This document shows, piece after piece, positions 55,707 to 64,000 of a stretch of 64,000 nt of DNA. The stretch is taken from positions 1,736,001-1,800,000 of the forward strand of contig NZ_SNXY01000006.1 in assembly GCF_004362745.1 (NCBI RefSeq), read 5' to 3'. The translations under genes were made by a program, and so were the position numbers. Every line of letters begins with the position of its first letter. Position 1 is the first letter of the stretch. This DNA is from Oharaeibacter diazotrophicus. GTDB lineage: Bacteria; Pseudomonadota; Alphaproteobacteria; Rhizobiales; Pleomorphomonadaceae. Under the pieces are notes generated by a model. The model saw nothing but the letters and a program-made list of their open reading frames with translations. It did no database searches and was not told where the DNA came from.

Positions 55707-57158
55707 ATGCTCGTCTTCCTCAGCCCCGTCACGGAACGGAACAGGGTCGTCCGCGCCTTCTTCGACGGCCTCGCCGGCCGCTACCGGCCCGTCCTGCGCG
55801 AGGAGGCCGGCGTCAACGCCGCCGCGGAGTATCTCGCCGGCGGCATCCCGGTGATCGTCCACGTCTCCGGCGAGACCGGCTTCTTCCGCGCCGGCCTCAC
55901 CGACGAGGAGACCGCGCGCGTGGTCGAGGAGGTCCGCTCCGGCCTTACGCGCGTCGCCGCCGCCGGCGGCCGGATCGTCTGGTCGGTCGGCGTGCCATCC
56001 CCCGAGAACACCAAGCCGGAGGCGGTCGCCGAGCTCCGCCGCGTGCTCGCCGCCAAGGCCGACGTCGTCCTGCTGCCGCCCGGCGGCTACCGCCTCGAGG
56101 ACGTCCACCCGAAGCTGCGCCGCGACCCCGCCCGCGGCCGCACCGGCCTGTGGCCGGCCGACGCCGCCGCCCTCGGCGCCGTCTACGACGCCGTCGCCGC
56201 CGATCTCGCGACCTTGCGGGCCGACTACGCCGACGACCTCGCCGCGATTCCCGCGCCCGACCTGCCGCCGCCGGCCGATCCCGCGCCGCTCTTCGTCGAC
56301 TGGCCGAACACGGCCAAGACCGGCCGCAACTGGGGCGACAAGCTCAACCCCGTGCTCGCCGCCCTGCTCTCCGGCCGCCCGGTCGTCAACGGCAAGGGCA
56401 CCCTGCGCAGCGACGACGCCCCGGCGATCCGCATGATCGGCAGCAGCCTCGGCAGCATCCGGCCGCGCAGCGTCGTCTACGGCACCGGCTACATCGACAC
56501 CGCCGACAAGACCCCGGTGCCGCGCGCCGTCGCCGCCGTGCGCGGACCGCTGTCGCGGGCGAAGGCGCTCGCCGCCGGCCTCGACGTGCCGGACGTCTAC
56601 GGCGACATGGCGCTGCTGCTGCCGCTGTTCTACCGGCCGGCGATCGAGCCGACCTTCGACGTCGGCGTCATCCAGCACTTCCGCGACGCCGAGGGCGAGC
56701 CGCTGCCGCCGGTGCCGGCCGGCCTGAAAGTCAAGGTGATCGACATCCTCGGCTCGATCACTGGCGTCGTCGACGACATCCTGTCCTGCCGCGAGATCGT
56801 GTCGAGTTCGCTGCACGGCCTGATCGCCGCCCACGCCTACGGCCGCCCGGCCACCTGGCTGAAGTGGGGCAACCGGCCGATGGGCGACGACTTCAAGTTC
56901 CGCGACTACTTCGCCTCGGTCGGCTGGGACGACGCCGAGCCCTTCCGTGTCACCGCCGCCACCACCGCCGCGGACTTTCTCGGCCCCAAGCTCACCACCC
57001 GGCCGCTGGTCGACGTCGCCAAGTTGATCGCCGCCTGCCCCTTCGCCGACGACGCCCGCAAGCGCGCGCTGCTCGACTGCGCCGCCCGCGAGTTCCCGGC
57101 GATCCCGCCGGTGTCCTTCCTGGCGCCGCGGGCCGAGGGTCTGCGCCGCGCCGGCTGA
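55707..57158 (+). CDS. Polysaccharide pyruvyltransferase-family protein with N-terminal extra domain
   Basis: A 483-residue protein. Residues about 195-430 match the PF04230/ExoV-type pyruvyltransferase domain: NWGDKLNPVLAALLSG (about 210-225), a GTGYI segment and the end motif SCREIVSSSLHGLIAAHAYG (about 350-369). ExoV-like enzymes add ketal pyruvate to exopolysaccharide sugars and are about 300-320 residues. The extra N-terminal 180 residues (VFLSPVTERNRVVRAFFDGL to VVLLPPGGYRLEDVHP) look like half of a GT-B glycosyltransferase. No other polysaccharide genes adjoin, apart from the diguanylate cyclase. An earlier in-frame ATG at 55599 is less likely. Confidence 0.75.
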   Translation: MLVFLSPVTERNRVVRAFFDGLAGRYRPVLREEAGVNAAAEYLAGGIPVIVHVSGETGFFRAGLTDEETARVVEEVRSGLTRVAAAGGRIVWSVGVPSPENTKPEAVAELRRVLAAKADVVLLPPGGYRLEDVHPKLRRDPARGRTGLWPADAAALGAVYDAVAADLATLRADYADDLAAIPAPDLPPPADPAPLFVDWPNTAKTGRNWGDKLNPVLAALLSGRPVVNGKGTLRSDDAPAIRMIGSSLGSIRPRSVVYGTGYIDTADKTPVPRAVAAVRGPLSRAKALAAGLDVPDVYGDMALLLPLFYRPAIEPTFDVGVIQHFRDAEGEPLPPVPAGLKVKVIDILGSITGVVDDILSCREIVSSSLHGLIAAHAYGRPATWLKWGNRPMGDDFKFRDYFASVGWDDAEPFRVTAATTAADFLGPKLTTRPLVDVAKLIAACPFADDARKRALLDCAAREFPAIPPVSFLAPRAEGLRRAG

Positions 57159-57183
57159 GCCTCCGCCACGGCCGCGGACGGCT

Positions 57184-58110
57184 TCACGCCTCCGCGGTCG
57201 CGATTCCCACGGGCTCGGCCGCCTCGCCCACGTCCGGCAGCGAGGCGAGCAGCGTCTCGCGCGCCGAATCGAGATGCACCCGGCAGGCCGCGGCGACGCG
57301 GGCCGGATCGCGCGCCTTCAGCGCCGCGACGTAGTCGAGATGCTCGAGCACGGCCCGTTCGTTGCGGCGGCGCTCGTCCTGCTTGTTCCACTGGTAGTGG
57401 TAGTGGAAGATCATCGCGATGACGTCGTAGAAGTCGATGATGAACCGGTTGGCCGAGGCGCTGTGGATCAGCCGGTGGAACCGCTCGTCGAGTTCGGAGA
57501 AGCGGCCGTAGCCGGTGGCGATCTCCGACAGCAGCGCCCGGTGCTCGGCCTCCAGCGCGTCGAGCCGGGCCCAGGCCGGATGGTTGGGCGGCTGCTGCGC
57601 GAAGGCCTGCGCCGAGCGCATCTCGAACATCTCGCGCACTTCGATCAGCTCGAAGGCGAAGCGGCGGTCGAAGCCCTTCAGCACCCAATGGCTGTTCGGC
57701 CGCTTCTCGATCAGGCCGAAGCGGCTGAAGCGGATCAGGAATTCGCGAACGCTGGTAGTGCCGACGCCGATCGCGCGGGCGAGTTCCAGTTCGTTGATCT
57801 GGGTGCCGGCGCGCGCGTCGCCCTCGAGCAGCCGGCGCATGAAGCTGCGCTCGATCACCTCCGACAACGGGTCGGTCTCGGCGGCGGCGAAATAATCGCC
57901 CGGCACGGGCGCGCGCAGCACCGTCCGCGACCGGCCGGACCGGGCGATCAGCCCGGCGTCCTCGAGCCGCTGCAGCACCGCGCGCACGGTGGTGCGGCTG
58001 ACGCCGAGCGCGCGGCCGATCTCCGGCTCGGACGCGCCGAGCCCCTCGCCGGCGAGGAGGGACAAGGCCCGGTTGTAGGCGTCCTTGAAGGTGGTGTTCT
58101 GCCTGGACAT
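57184..58110 (-). CDS. GntR/FadR-family regulator with two winged helices
   Basis: A 308-residue regulator. It has two helix-turn-helix segments in tandem, EPEIGRALGVSRTTVRAVLQ (about 28-47) and NELELARAIGVGTTSVREFL (about 105-124). A FadR-type all-helical effector domain follows (about 150-290), with an LDERFHRLIHSASANRFI metal/ligand signature. It is divergent from the sugar operon. The motif GATAAAAGACA occurs upstream of both the dehydrogenase and the binding-protein gene, so it probably represses the whole operon until a sugar acid binds. Confidence 0.88.
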   Translation of the reverse strand: MSRQNTTFKDAYNRALSLLAGEGLGASEPEIGRALGVSRTTVRAVLQRLEDAGLIARSGRSRTVLRAPVPGDYFAAAETDPLSEVIERSFMRRLLEGDARAGTQINELELARAIGVGTTSVREFLIRFSRFGLIEKRPNSHWVLKGFDRRFAFELIEVREMFEMRSAQAFAQQPPNHPAWARLDALEAEHRALLSEIATGYGRFSELDERFHRLIHSASANRFIIDFYDVIAMIFHYHYQWNKQDERRRNERAVLEHLDYVAALKARDPARVAAACRVHLDSARETLLASLPDVGEAAEPVGIATAEA

Positions 58111-58180
58111 CGGCTTCCCGGCCCGGTTCCGTCCCGGGCGACGGCCCTCGCGGGGCCTAGCGCTGCGTCTCGTTGCATTC

Positions 58181-58197
58181 TATAGATAAAAGACAGC
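58181..58197. promoter_or_regulatory. GntR operator candidate 1
   Basis: TATAGATAAAAGACAGC lies in the 106-bp divergent region between the gntR gene and the dehydrogenase gene, 20 bp before the latter's start. The core GATAAAAGACA is repeated in reverse orientation at 59378-59396. It is AT-rich in otherwise GC-rich DNA. Confidence 0.55.
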
Positions 58198-58216
58198 TTG
58201 GCGCTAGGGTCCGTTC

Positions 58217-59344
58217 ATGTCCGATTTCCCCATCCTCCAGTTCGGCACCAGCCGATTCCTGCAGGCCCACGTCGACCTTTTCGTACACGAAGCCGCCGAG
58301 GCCGGACAGGCGGCGGGCCCGGTCGCGATCGTCGCGTCCAGCGGCGACGGCGGCCGCCGCGGCCGCCTCGCCGCCTTCGACGACCCGGCCGGCTACCCGG
58401 TCGAGATCCGCGGCCTCGAGGCCGGCGTGCCGGTGGAACGGACGGTCCGCGTCCGCAGCGTCCGCCGCGGCCTCGACCTCGTCGCAGACTGGGACGAGGT
58501 CCGCGCCGTCGCCGCCGGCGCCGCCTTCTGGATCTCCAACGTCTCCGAGGGCGGCTACCGCCTCGCGGACGGCCCGCCGGTCGACCTCGACGCCGCCACG
58601 CCGCCGGCCGGCTTTCCCGCCCGCCTGCTGATGCTGCTGCACCACCGCTGGCGCGTGGGCGGACCGGCGCCGGTCGTGATGCCGACCGAACTCGTCCGCC
58701 GCAACGGCGAGGTGCTGCACGGCCTCGTCCGCGGCCTCGCGGTTGCAGCCGGCGCCCCCGCCGCCTTCCTCGACTGGCTCGACCGCGACTGCGTCTTCGT
58801 CGTCGGCCTCGTCGACCGCATCGTCTCGGCGCCGCTGGAACCGGCGGGCGCGGTCGCCGAGCCCTACGCCCTGTGGGCGATCGAGCGCCGCCCCGGCCTC
58901 AGCCTACCCTGCGAGCACCCGGCCATCGTCGTCGCCGACGCGCTGGAGCCCTTCGAGCGGCTGAAGCTGCACATCCTCAACCTCGGCCACACCGTGCTCG
59001 CCCACGGCTGGCGCGCCGCCGGCCGGCCGGAGGGCGCCACGGTGCGCGCCGCCATGGCCGATCCGGCGACGCGCGCGCATCTCGAGGCGGTCTACCGCGA
59101 CGAGGTCCTGCCGGGCTTTTCCGCCCGCGGTCTCGGCGCCGAGGCGGAGGCCTACGTCGCCACCACCCTCGAACGCTTCGCCAATCCCTTCCTCGACCAC
59201 CGCCTGGCCGACATCGCGGTGAACCACGGCGAGAAGGCGGAACGGCGGATCGCCGATTTCCTCGCCTGGGTCCGCGCGGTTCATTCATTCCATCTTGCGC
59301 CCGAATTGGAAAATGTGCTCCATATTGCGCGAGAGGGGACTTGA
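58217..59344 (+). CDS. Mannitol dehydrogenase-family oxidoreductase (tagaturonate/fructuronate reductase-like)
   Basis: A 375-residue NAD-dependent polyol or sugar-acid dehydrogenase. The N-terminal segment ILQFGTSRFLQAHVDLFVHEA (6-26) is the family's modified Rossmann motif. The C-terminal domain has LHILNLGHTVLAH (about 253-265), close to the catalytic KxxxxN/H pattern of the family (K252, N257, H260). It is shorter than classical mannitol dehydrogenase (about 490). The adjacent GntR and ribose-type importer suggest it interconverts a hexuronate-derived keto acid such as tagaturonate and altronate, or a related polyol. Confidence 0.82.
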   Translation: MSDFPILQFGTSRFLQAHVDLFVHEAAEAGQAAGPVAIVASSGDGGRRGRLAAFDDPAGYPVEIRGLEAGVPVERTVRVRSVRRGLDLVADWDEVRAVAAGAAFWISNVSEGGYRLADGPPVDLDAATPPAGFPARLLMLLHHRWRVGGPAPVVMPTELVRRNGEVLHGLVRGLAVAAGAPAAFLDWLDRDCVFVVGLVDRIVSAPLEPAGAVAEPYALWAIERRPGLSLPCEHPAIVVADALEPFERLKLHILNLGHTVLAHGWRAAGRPEGATVRAAMADPATRAHLEAVYRDEVLPGFSARGLGAEAEAYVATTLERFANPFLDHRLADIAVNHGEKAERRIADFLAWVRAVHSFHLAPELENVLHIAREGT

Positions 59345-59377
59345 AAGCCCCGGGTGATTGGGCTACGGTTCCCTTGG

Positions 59378-59396
59378 TTGTCTTTTATCGATAATA
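59378..59396. promoter_or_regulatory. GntR operator candidate 2
   Basis: TTGTCTTTTATCGATAATA, upstream of the sugar-binding protein gene by 57 bp, is the reverse complement of TATTATCGATAAAAGACAA and shares GATAAAAGACA with 58181-58197. It marks a probable second promoter for the importer genes under the same regulator. Confidence 0.55.
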
Positions 59397-59452
59397 TAAC
59401 AGCTGCCATCGAATACCCGTCCTGGAGGGGACGGGCTTGGGAGGAGAAGACC

Positions 59453-60436
59453 ATGCAGTCCAAGATGACGCGCCGCCTCTTCGTCGGCGCCGCCGCTCTC
59501 GCCGTGGCCGCCGTCGCGGCCCCGTTCGCGCCGGCCCGTGCCGCCGACGCGACCATCCCGATCATCGTGAAGGACACCACGTCCTTCTACTGGCAGATCG
59601 TGCTCGCCGGCGCCCGTCAGGCCGGCAAGGACCTCGGCGTCAACGTGCCCGAGCTCGGCGCGCAGTCCGAGGCCGACATCAACGGCCAGATCTCGATCCT
59701 CGAGAACGCCGTCTCCGGCTCGCCGGCCGCCATCGTGATCTCGCCGACCGAGTTCAAGGCGCTCGGCAAGCCGATCGACGAGGCCGCCAAGTCGGTCAAG
59801 ATCATCGGCATCGACAGCGGCGCCGACAGCAAGGCGTTCACCTCGTTCCTGACCACCGACAACGTCCAGGGCGGCCGCGTCGCCGCCGACGGTCTCGCCG
59901 CCGCGATCGCGGAGAAGTACGGCTCGGCCGAGGGCGACGTCGCCCTGATCACGTCGCTGCCGGGCGTCGGCTCGCTCGACCAGCGCGCCCAGGGCTTCAA
60001 GGAGCAGCTGGCGGCCAAGTACCCGGGCCTCAAGCTGGTGGCGGACAAGGTGGCGGACGGTCAGGCCACGACCGGCCTCAACATCATGACCGACCTGATC
60101 ACCGCCAACCCGAACCTGCGCGGCGTGTTCGCCTCCAACCTGATCATGGCCCAGGGCGCCGGTCAGGCGATCGCCGAGAACAACGCCCAGGACAACATCA
60201 AGCTGATCGGCTTCGACAGCGACGACAAGCTGGTCAAGTTCCTGAGCGACGGCGTCATCGCCGGCCTCGTGGTCCAGGACCCCTACCGGATGGGCTACGA
60301 CGGCATCAAGACCGCGCTCGCCGCCTCGAAGGGCGAGACCGTCGAGACCTTCGTCGACACCGGCGCCAACCTCGTCACCAAGGCCAACATGAAGGAGCCC
60401 AAGATCGACGCGCTCCTGAACCCGAAGCTCAACTGA
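59453..60436 (+). CDS. Ribose-type sugar-binding protein (ABC system 3)
   Basis: A 327-residue periplasmic-binding-protein type 1 (RbsB-like) with a signal peptide (1-27; RRLFVGAAALAVAAVAAPFAPARA). Family features: IIVKDTTSFYWQIVLAGARQAG (about 31-52), GQISILENAVSGSPAAIVISP (about 72-92), GFDSDDKLVKFLSDGVIAG (about 255-273). Delivers a sugar or sugar acid to the permease. GAGGAGAAG ribosome site. A 12-bp hairpin separates it from the ATPase gene. Confidence 0.9.
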   Translation: MQSKMTRRLFVGAAALAVAAVAAPFAPARAADATIPIIVKDTTSFYWQIVLAGARQAGKDLGVNVPELGAQSEADINGQISILENAVSGSPAAIVISPTEFKALGKPIDEAAKSVKIIGIDSGADSKAFTSFLTTDNVQGGRVAADGLAAAIAEKYGSAEGDVALITSLPGVGSLDQRAQGFKEQLAAKYPGLKLVADKVADGQATTGLNIMTDLITANPNLRGVFASNLIMAQGAGQAIAENNAQDNIKLIGFDSDDKLVKFLSDGVIAGLVVQDPYRMGYDGIKTALAASKGETVETFVDTGANLVTKANMKEPKIDALLNPKLN

Positions 60437-60470
60437 GCCTCGGGCGGGTCGATCCGCTCCCCCTGAAGCG

Positions 60471-60496
60471 CGGCCGGACCCCACGGGGTCCGGCCG
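60471..60496 (+). promoter_or_regulatory. Intercistronic hairpin in the sugar operon
   Basis: A perfect 12-bp inverted repeat CGGCCGGACCCC (60471-60482) with GGGGTCCGGCCG (60485-60496), 34 bp after the binding-protein stop codon. It probably stabilises the binding-protein message or partly terminates transcription, as at 47506-47534. Confidence 0.55.
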
Positions 60497-60563
60497 CTCC
60501 GTACCCGCACGCCGTCGCCACGGCCCGGCGGGCCGCCGAGCTTCCCGGCCTCACGAGGGCGCC

Positions 60564-62081
60564 ATGGCACATCACCCGGAACCCCATCACGCGCCCGCGC
60601 GCGGCACCCCGATCCTGGAGCTGCGCGGCCTCGAGAAGCGCTACGTCGGCACCCACGCGCTGAAGCCGGCCGACCTCACCTTCCGCGCAGGCGAGATCCA
60701 CGCCATCGTCGGCGAGAACGGCGCCGGCAAGTCGACGCTGATCAAGCTCCTGACCGGCGTCATCCCGCGCACCTCCGGCGAGGTGCTGTGGCAGGGCCGT
60801 CCGGTCCCGCTCGCCTCGCCGCAGGAGGCGATGGCCCTCGGCATCAACGCGGTGCACCAGGAGGTCGTGCTCTGCCGCCACCTCACCGTGGCCGCCAACA
60901 TGTTCCTCGGCGAGGAGAAGGTCCGCTTCGGCCTGATGCAGCGCCGCCGGATGGAGCGCGAGGCGCAGGCGATCCTGCACGACCTCGGCTTCGACCTGCC
61001 GGCCGACGTGCTGCTCGGCGACCTCACCATCGGCCAGCAGCAGCTGGTCGCCGCCGCCAGGGCCGCCACCCGCGGCACCCGCTTCCTGATTTTCGACGAG
61101 CCGACCGCCTATCTCACCCGCCGCGAGGCCGAACAGCTGTTCGCGCTGATCCGGCGGCTCGAGGCCGACGGCGTCACCATCGTCTACATCTCCCACCGCA
61201 TGGAGGAGGTGTTCGAGCTCGCTTCGCGCGTCTCGGTGCTGCGCGACGGCACCCTGGTCGGCACCCGCGACATCGCCGCGACCGACGAGGCCGAGCTGAT
61301 CGCGATGATGATCAACCGCTCGCTCGAGCAGATCTACCACAAGGAACACTTCACGCCCGGCAAGGTGATCCTCGAGACCAAGGGCCTGTCCGGCCCCGGC
61401 TTCGAGGACGTCTCGATCACCGTGCGGTCGGGCGAGATCGTCGGGCTCTACGGCCTGATCGGCGCCGGGCGCAGCGAGTTCGTCACCACGGTGTTCGGCC
61501 GCCACCGCCGCACCGCCGGCACCGTCTCCTGGGACGGCCGGCCGGTCGACATCCGCTCCGAGCGTGACGCCATCGATCTCGGCATCGCCCTCGCGCCCGA
61601 AAGCCGGCGCGACCAGGGCCTCTGCCTCAACCTCTCGGTCGGCCTCAACCTCGACCTGCCGATCTACCACCGGCTCGGCCGCGGCGGCCTGCTGTTCGGC
61701 GGCGCCGAGGCGGCGGCGGCGGACCGGCAGATCGCCGACCTCCGGATCAAGACCGCCGGCCGGAGCGCGCTCGCCTCCTCGCTGTCGGGCGGCAACCAGC
61801 AGAAGATCGTCGTCGGCAAGTGGCTCAACCACGGCGCCCGGCTGTTCATCTTCGACGAGCCGACCGTCGGCGTCGACGTCGGCACCAAGGCCGAGATCTA
61901 CCGCCTGTTCTCCGAACTCCTGCGTCAGGGGGCCGGCATCGTCCTGATCTCGTCCTACCTGCCGGAGGCCTACGAGCTTTCCGACACGCTCCACGTGTTC
62001 CGCCGTGGTCGCCTCGTCTCCAGCCACGGCTGGCGCGCGGTGTCCCACGAAGACATCCTCGCCCGTGCGATCGGCGTTTGA
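60564..62081 (+). CDS. Sugar importer ATPase, RbsA-type (system 3)
   Basis: A 505-residue protein with two nucleotide-binding domains. The first has Walker A GENGAGKST (50-58) and Walker B FLIFDEPTAYL (about 173-183). The second has the degenerate P-loop GLYGLIGAGRSE typical of carbohydrate-uptake class 2 (CUT2) ATPases (about 295-306), signature LSGGNQQK (about 408-415) and Walker B LFIFDEPTVGVD. Energises uptake with the permease encoded 12 bp downstream. Confidence 0.92.
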   Translation: MAHHPEPHHAPARGTPILELRGLEKRYVGTHALKPADLTFRAGEIHAIVGENGAGKSTLIKLLTGVIPRTSGEVLWQGRPVPLASPQEAMALGINAVHQEVVLCRHLTVAANMFLGEEKVRFGLMQRRRMEREAQAILHDLGFDLPADVLLGDLTIGQQQLVAAARAATRGTRFLIFDEPTAYLTRREAEQLFALIRRLEADGVTIVYISHRMEEVFELASRVSVLRDGTLVGTRDIAATDEAELIAMMINRSLEQIYHKEHFTPGKVILETKGLSGPGFEDVSITVRSGEIVGLYGLIGAGRSEFVTTVFGRHRRTAGTVSWDGRPVDIRSERDAIDLGIALAPESRRDQGLCLNLSVGLNLDLPIYHRLGRGGLLFGGAEAAAADRQIADLRIKTAGRSALASSLSGGNQQKIVVGKWLNHGARLFIFDEPTVGVDVGTKAEIYRLFSELLRQGAGIVLISSYLPEAYELSDTLHVFRRGRLVSSHGWRAVSHEDILARAIGV

Positions 62082-62093
62082 GGGATTCCTGCG

Positions 62094-63065
62094 ATGACCG
62101 ACGTTCCTGCCCAGCCGAAGGCGCACGCCCGCGGACGCTTCCAGTTCCTGTTCGGCCTGACGCTGCTCGCCCTGCTCCTGCTGCTCTGGGGCATCCTCGC
62201 CTTCTCGACGCAGAGCTTCTGGACCACCAACAACCTGTCGAACCTGTTGCGCCAGGGCTCGATGACCGCGATCCTGGCGATCGGCCAGACCTTCGTGATC
62301 ATCACCGCCGGCATCGACCTGTCGGTCGGCGCCATCGTCGGCTTCACCAGCGTGGTCGCGGCGATGCTGCTCCAGGCCGGCTTCCCGATCTGGGCGGCCT
62401 GCCTGATCACGCTGGCGATCGGCGTCGGCATCGGCCTCTTCCACGGTTTCGGCATCGTCAAGCTCGGCCTGCCGCCCTTCATCATCACGCTGGCGACGCT
62501 GACCTCGCTGCGCGGCATCGGCCTCCTGATGACCAACGGCGCCACCATCTCGATCACCAACGACGAGTTCACCGCCTTCTCGCGGGCCGACTTCCTCGGC
62601 ATCCCCAGCCTGTTCTGGATGGTGATCCTGGTGGCGATCCCCGCCTTCCTGTTCCTGCACCACAGCCGGTGGGGCCGCTACCTGTTCTCGGTCGGCTCCA
62701 ACCCCGAGGCCGCGCGCCTGTCCGGCGTGCACGTGCCGCGGATGATCTACCTCGCCTATACGCTGTCGGCCCTCTGCGCCGCCTTCGTCGGCCTCCTGCT
62801 CGCCGCCCGCATCGGTATCGGCAACGCCACCCAGGCCGAGGGCTGGGAGTTGCAGGCGATCGCATCGTCGGTGATCGGCGGCACCTCGCTGTTCGGCGCG
62901 GTCGGGTCGGTGCACGGCCCGCTGCTCGGCGCCTTCATCCTCGCGACGATCAACAACGGCGCCAACCTCCTGAACGTCAACTCGTTCTGGCAGCGCATCA
63001 TCACCGGCGGCCTGATCATCGTGATCGTCTACTTCGACCAGTTGCGCCGACGCGGCCGGTCCTGA
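62094..63065 (+). CDS. Sugar importer permease, RbsC-type (system 3)
   Basis: A 323-residue inner-membrane permease with eight to ten membrane helices. CUT2 signatures: GQTFVIITAGIDLSVGAIVGF (about 63-83) and IASSVIGGTSLFGAVGSVHGPLLGAF (about 256-281). Together with the RbsA-type ATPase it moves the ligand of the preceding binding protein. A hairpin (63082-63101) lies between it and the alcohol dehydrogenase gene. Confidence 0.92.
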   Translation: MTDVPAQPKAHARGRFQFLFGLTLLALLLLLWGILAFSTQSFWTTNNLSNLLRQGSMTAILAIGQTFVIITAGIDLSVGAIVGFTSVVAAMLLQAGFPIWAACLITLAIGVGIGLFHGFGIVKLGLPPFIITLATLTSLRGIGLLMTNGATISITNDEFTAFSRADFLGIPSLFWMVILVAIPAFLFLHHSRWGRYLFSVGSNPEAARLSGVHVPRMIYLAYTLSALCAAFVGLLLAARIGIGNATQAEGWELQAIASSVIGGTSLFGAVGSVHGPLLGAFILATINNGANLLNVNSFWQRIITGGLIIVIVYFDQLRRRGRS

Positions 63066-63081
63066 TACCGCCTCCCGCGAC

Positions 63082-63101
63082 GCCCCGGTCCGCCGGGGCG
63101 C
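63082..63101 (+). promoter_or_regulatory. Small hairpin between permease and dehydrogenase genes
   Basis: CGCCCCGG (63082-63089) pairs with CCGGGGCG (63094-63101) around a 4-nt loop in the 72-bp gap. It may adjust expression of the distal gene. Confidence 0.35.
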
Positions 63102-63137
63102 CGCCCCTCGGCAACGCTCCCGACGGACACCCGCTCC

Positions 63138-64000
63138 CATGAAGGCCCTCGTCTGCGAAGAACCCGGCCGGCTCCGGCTCGACGACCGTCCGGAGCCCGG
63201 CTCCCCGCCGCCCGGCTGGGCTCTGGTGTCCGTCAGCCACGTCGGCATCTGCGGTACCGACTACCACATCTATGGCGGCAAGCACCCGTTCCTGAACTAT
63301 CCCCGGGTGATGGGCCACGAGGTCTCCGGCCGCGTCGTCGCGGTCGGCGCCGACGTCGCGATCGCCCCGGGCTCGCCGGTGGTGGTCAACCCCTACGTCT
63401 CCTGCGGCCACTGCGGCGCCTGCCGCAAGGGCAAGCCGAACTGCTGCACGGCGATCGCCGTGCTCGGTGTCCACACCGACGGCGCCATGTGCGAGCGCGT
63501 GCTGGTGCCGGCCGGCAACCTCTACCCGGCCGCCGGCATCACGCTCGAGCAGGCCGCGACGGTGGAGTTCCTGGCGATCGGCGCCCACGGCGTCCGCCGC
63601 TCCGGCGCCGCGCCGGGCGCGACCGCGCTGGTGATCGGCGCCGGCCCGATCGGCCTCGGCACCGCCCTGTTCGCCCGCATCGCCGGCCAGCGCGTCACGC
63701 TGCTCGACACCAGCGTCGAGCGCCTCGCCTTCGCCCGCGACGCCCTCGGCTTCGACGACACCCTGCTCGCCGGCGACGGCCTCGCCGACCGCGTCGCCGC
63801 CCACACCGGCGGCGAGGGCTTCGACGTCGTCTACGACGCCACCGGCGCCGCGCCGTCGATCGAGGCGGCCTTCGCGCACGTCGGCCACGGCGGCACGCTG
63901 GTGCTGCTGTCGGTGGTGCGCGACACCATCTCCTTCTCGGACCCCGAGTTCCACAAGCGCGAGATGACCCTCCACGGCTCGCGCAACGCCACCCGGGTCG
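63138..64000 (+). CDS. Zinc-containing alcohol dehydrogenase, sorbitol/threonine-dehydrogenase type (partial, cut by window end)
   Basis: The first 287 residues of a medium-chain dehydrogenase, with the C-terminus beyond the window. Catalytic zinc ligands C38 (GICGTD) and H60-E61 (MGHEVSG) and four structural zinc cysteines (C89, C92, C95, C103) are present. The NAD motif GAGPIGLG is near residue 173. As part of the GntR operon it should oxidise a secondary alcohol of the imported sugar acid or polyol, for example L-galactonate or L-idonate; which one is not resolvable here. Confidence 0.88.

Noticed and set aside
60429-63248. 939-codon antisense frame over the sugar importer
   Set aside because: Asp/Val/Glu/Gly-rich antisense translation without motifs, opposite well-supported RbsB/A/C-type genes.

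Overview
The window comes from a very GC-rich (around 70% by eye) alphaproteobacterium, most likely of the order Hyphomicrobiales. The indications are the Calvin-cycle gene types (proteobacterial prk, Calvin-subtype class II aldolase, red-type cbbX), the many oligopeptide-type and ribose-type ABC importers, and the dense intergenic hairpin repeats. No rRNA, tRNA or CRISPR was recognised. The species cannot be told from the sequence alone.

Layout. 0-6 kb: Calvin-cycle genes fbp, prkB and fba, then a small marR/membrane-protein pair, two small unknowns, the Rubisco activase gene cbbX and an XRE regulator; cbbL/cbbS are not in the window. 6.4-9.1 kb: an exported FAD oxidoreductase and a copper pair (DUF2946-like protein plus PCu(A)C chaperone). 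9.3-18.3 kb: an aromatic acyl-CoA operon with a fused 2-aminobenzoyl-CoA (or salicylyl-CoA) monooxygenase/reductase, SDR, enoyl-CoA hydratase, acyl-CoA dehydrogenase, RidA, and a fused hydratase/3-hydroxyacyl-CoA dehydrogenase, followed by a convergent marR. 19.4-24.5 kb: two phytoene-desaturase-like FAD oxidoreductases flanking an isatin-hydrolase-like cyclase, plus a second marR. 24.5-27.4 kb: an unknown membrane protein, a SoxYZ-like carrier and an IS110 element. 27.9-31.6 kb: indolepyruvate:ferredoxin oxidoreductase iorA/iorB. 32.0-37.7 kb: a divergent peptide-type ABC importer. 37.9-44.4 kb: VOC protein, cupin, thioesterase, FkbM methyltransferase, an AraC regulator, then flavin reductase, SDR and a StyA/indole-oxygenase-type flavoprotein. 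44.6-48.6 kb: sulfate importer. 48.9-54.2 kb: a second peptide-type ABC importer. 54.4-57.2 kb: a diguanylate cyclase and a pyruvyltransferase fusion. 57.2-64 kb: a GntR-controlled sugar or sugar-acid operon (polyol/uronate reductase, ribose-type ABC importer, zinc alcohol dehydrogenase cut by the window end).

The most interesting reading is that 9-44 kb is one dispersed catabolic supercluster for indolic compounds. In this model the StyA/IifC-type oxygenase and its SDR oxidise indole to dioxindole-level intermediates, the cyclase-family enzyme opens isatin, anthranilate enters as 2-aminobenzoyl-CoA, the fused monooxygenase/reductase dearomatises it, and beta-oxidation enzymes plus RidA finish the job. 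IorAB could feed in indolepyruvate as indoleacetyl-CoA. Short AT-rich motifs shared by several of these promoters support co-regulation. A 2-aminobenzoate-CoA ligase, the step from isatinate to anthranilate and a thiolase are not seen here, so the pathway is an inference.

Intergenic regions are unusually rich in repeats: a GC-rich hairpin family (five islands), a GCCGACT heptamer family, a ~204-bp tandem array, ~150-bp elements in inverted orientation around a 10-kb transporter block, and multi-hairpin BIME-like units. The IS110 element sits exactly inside one hairpin copy.
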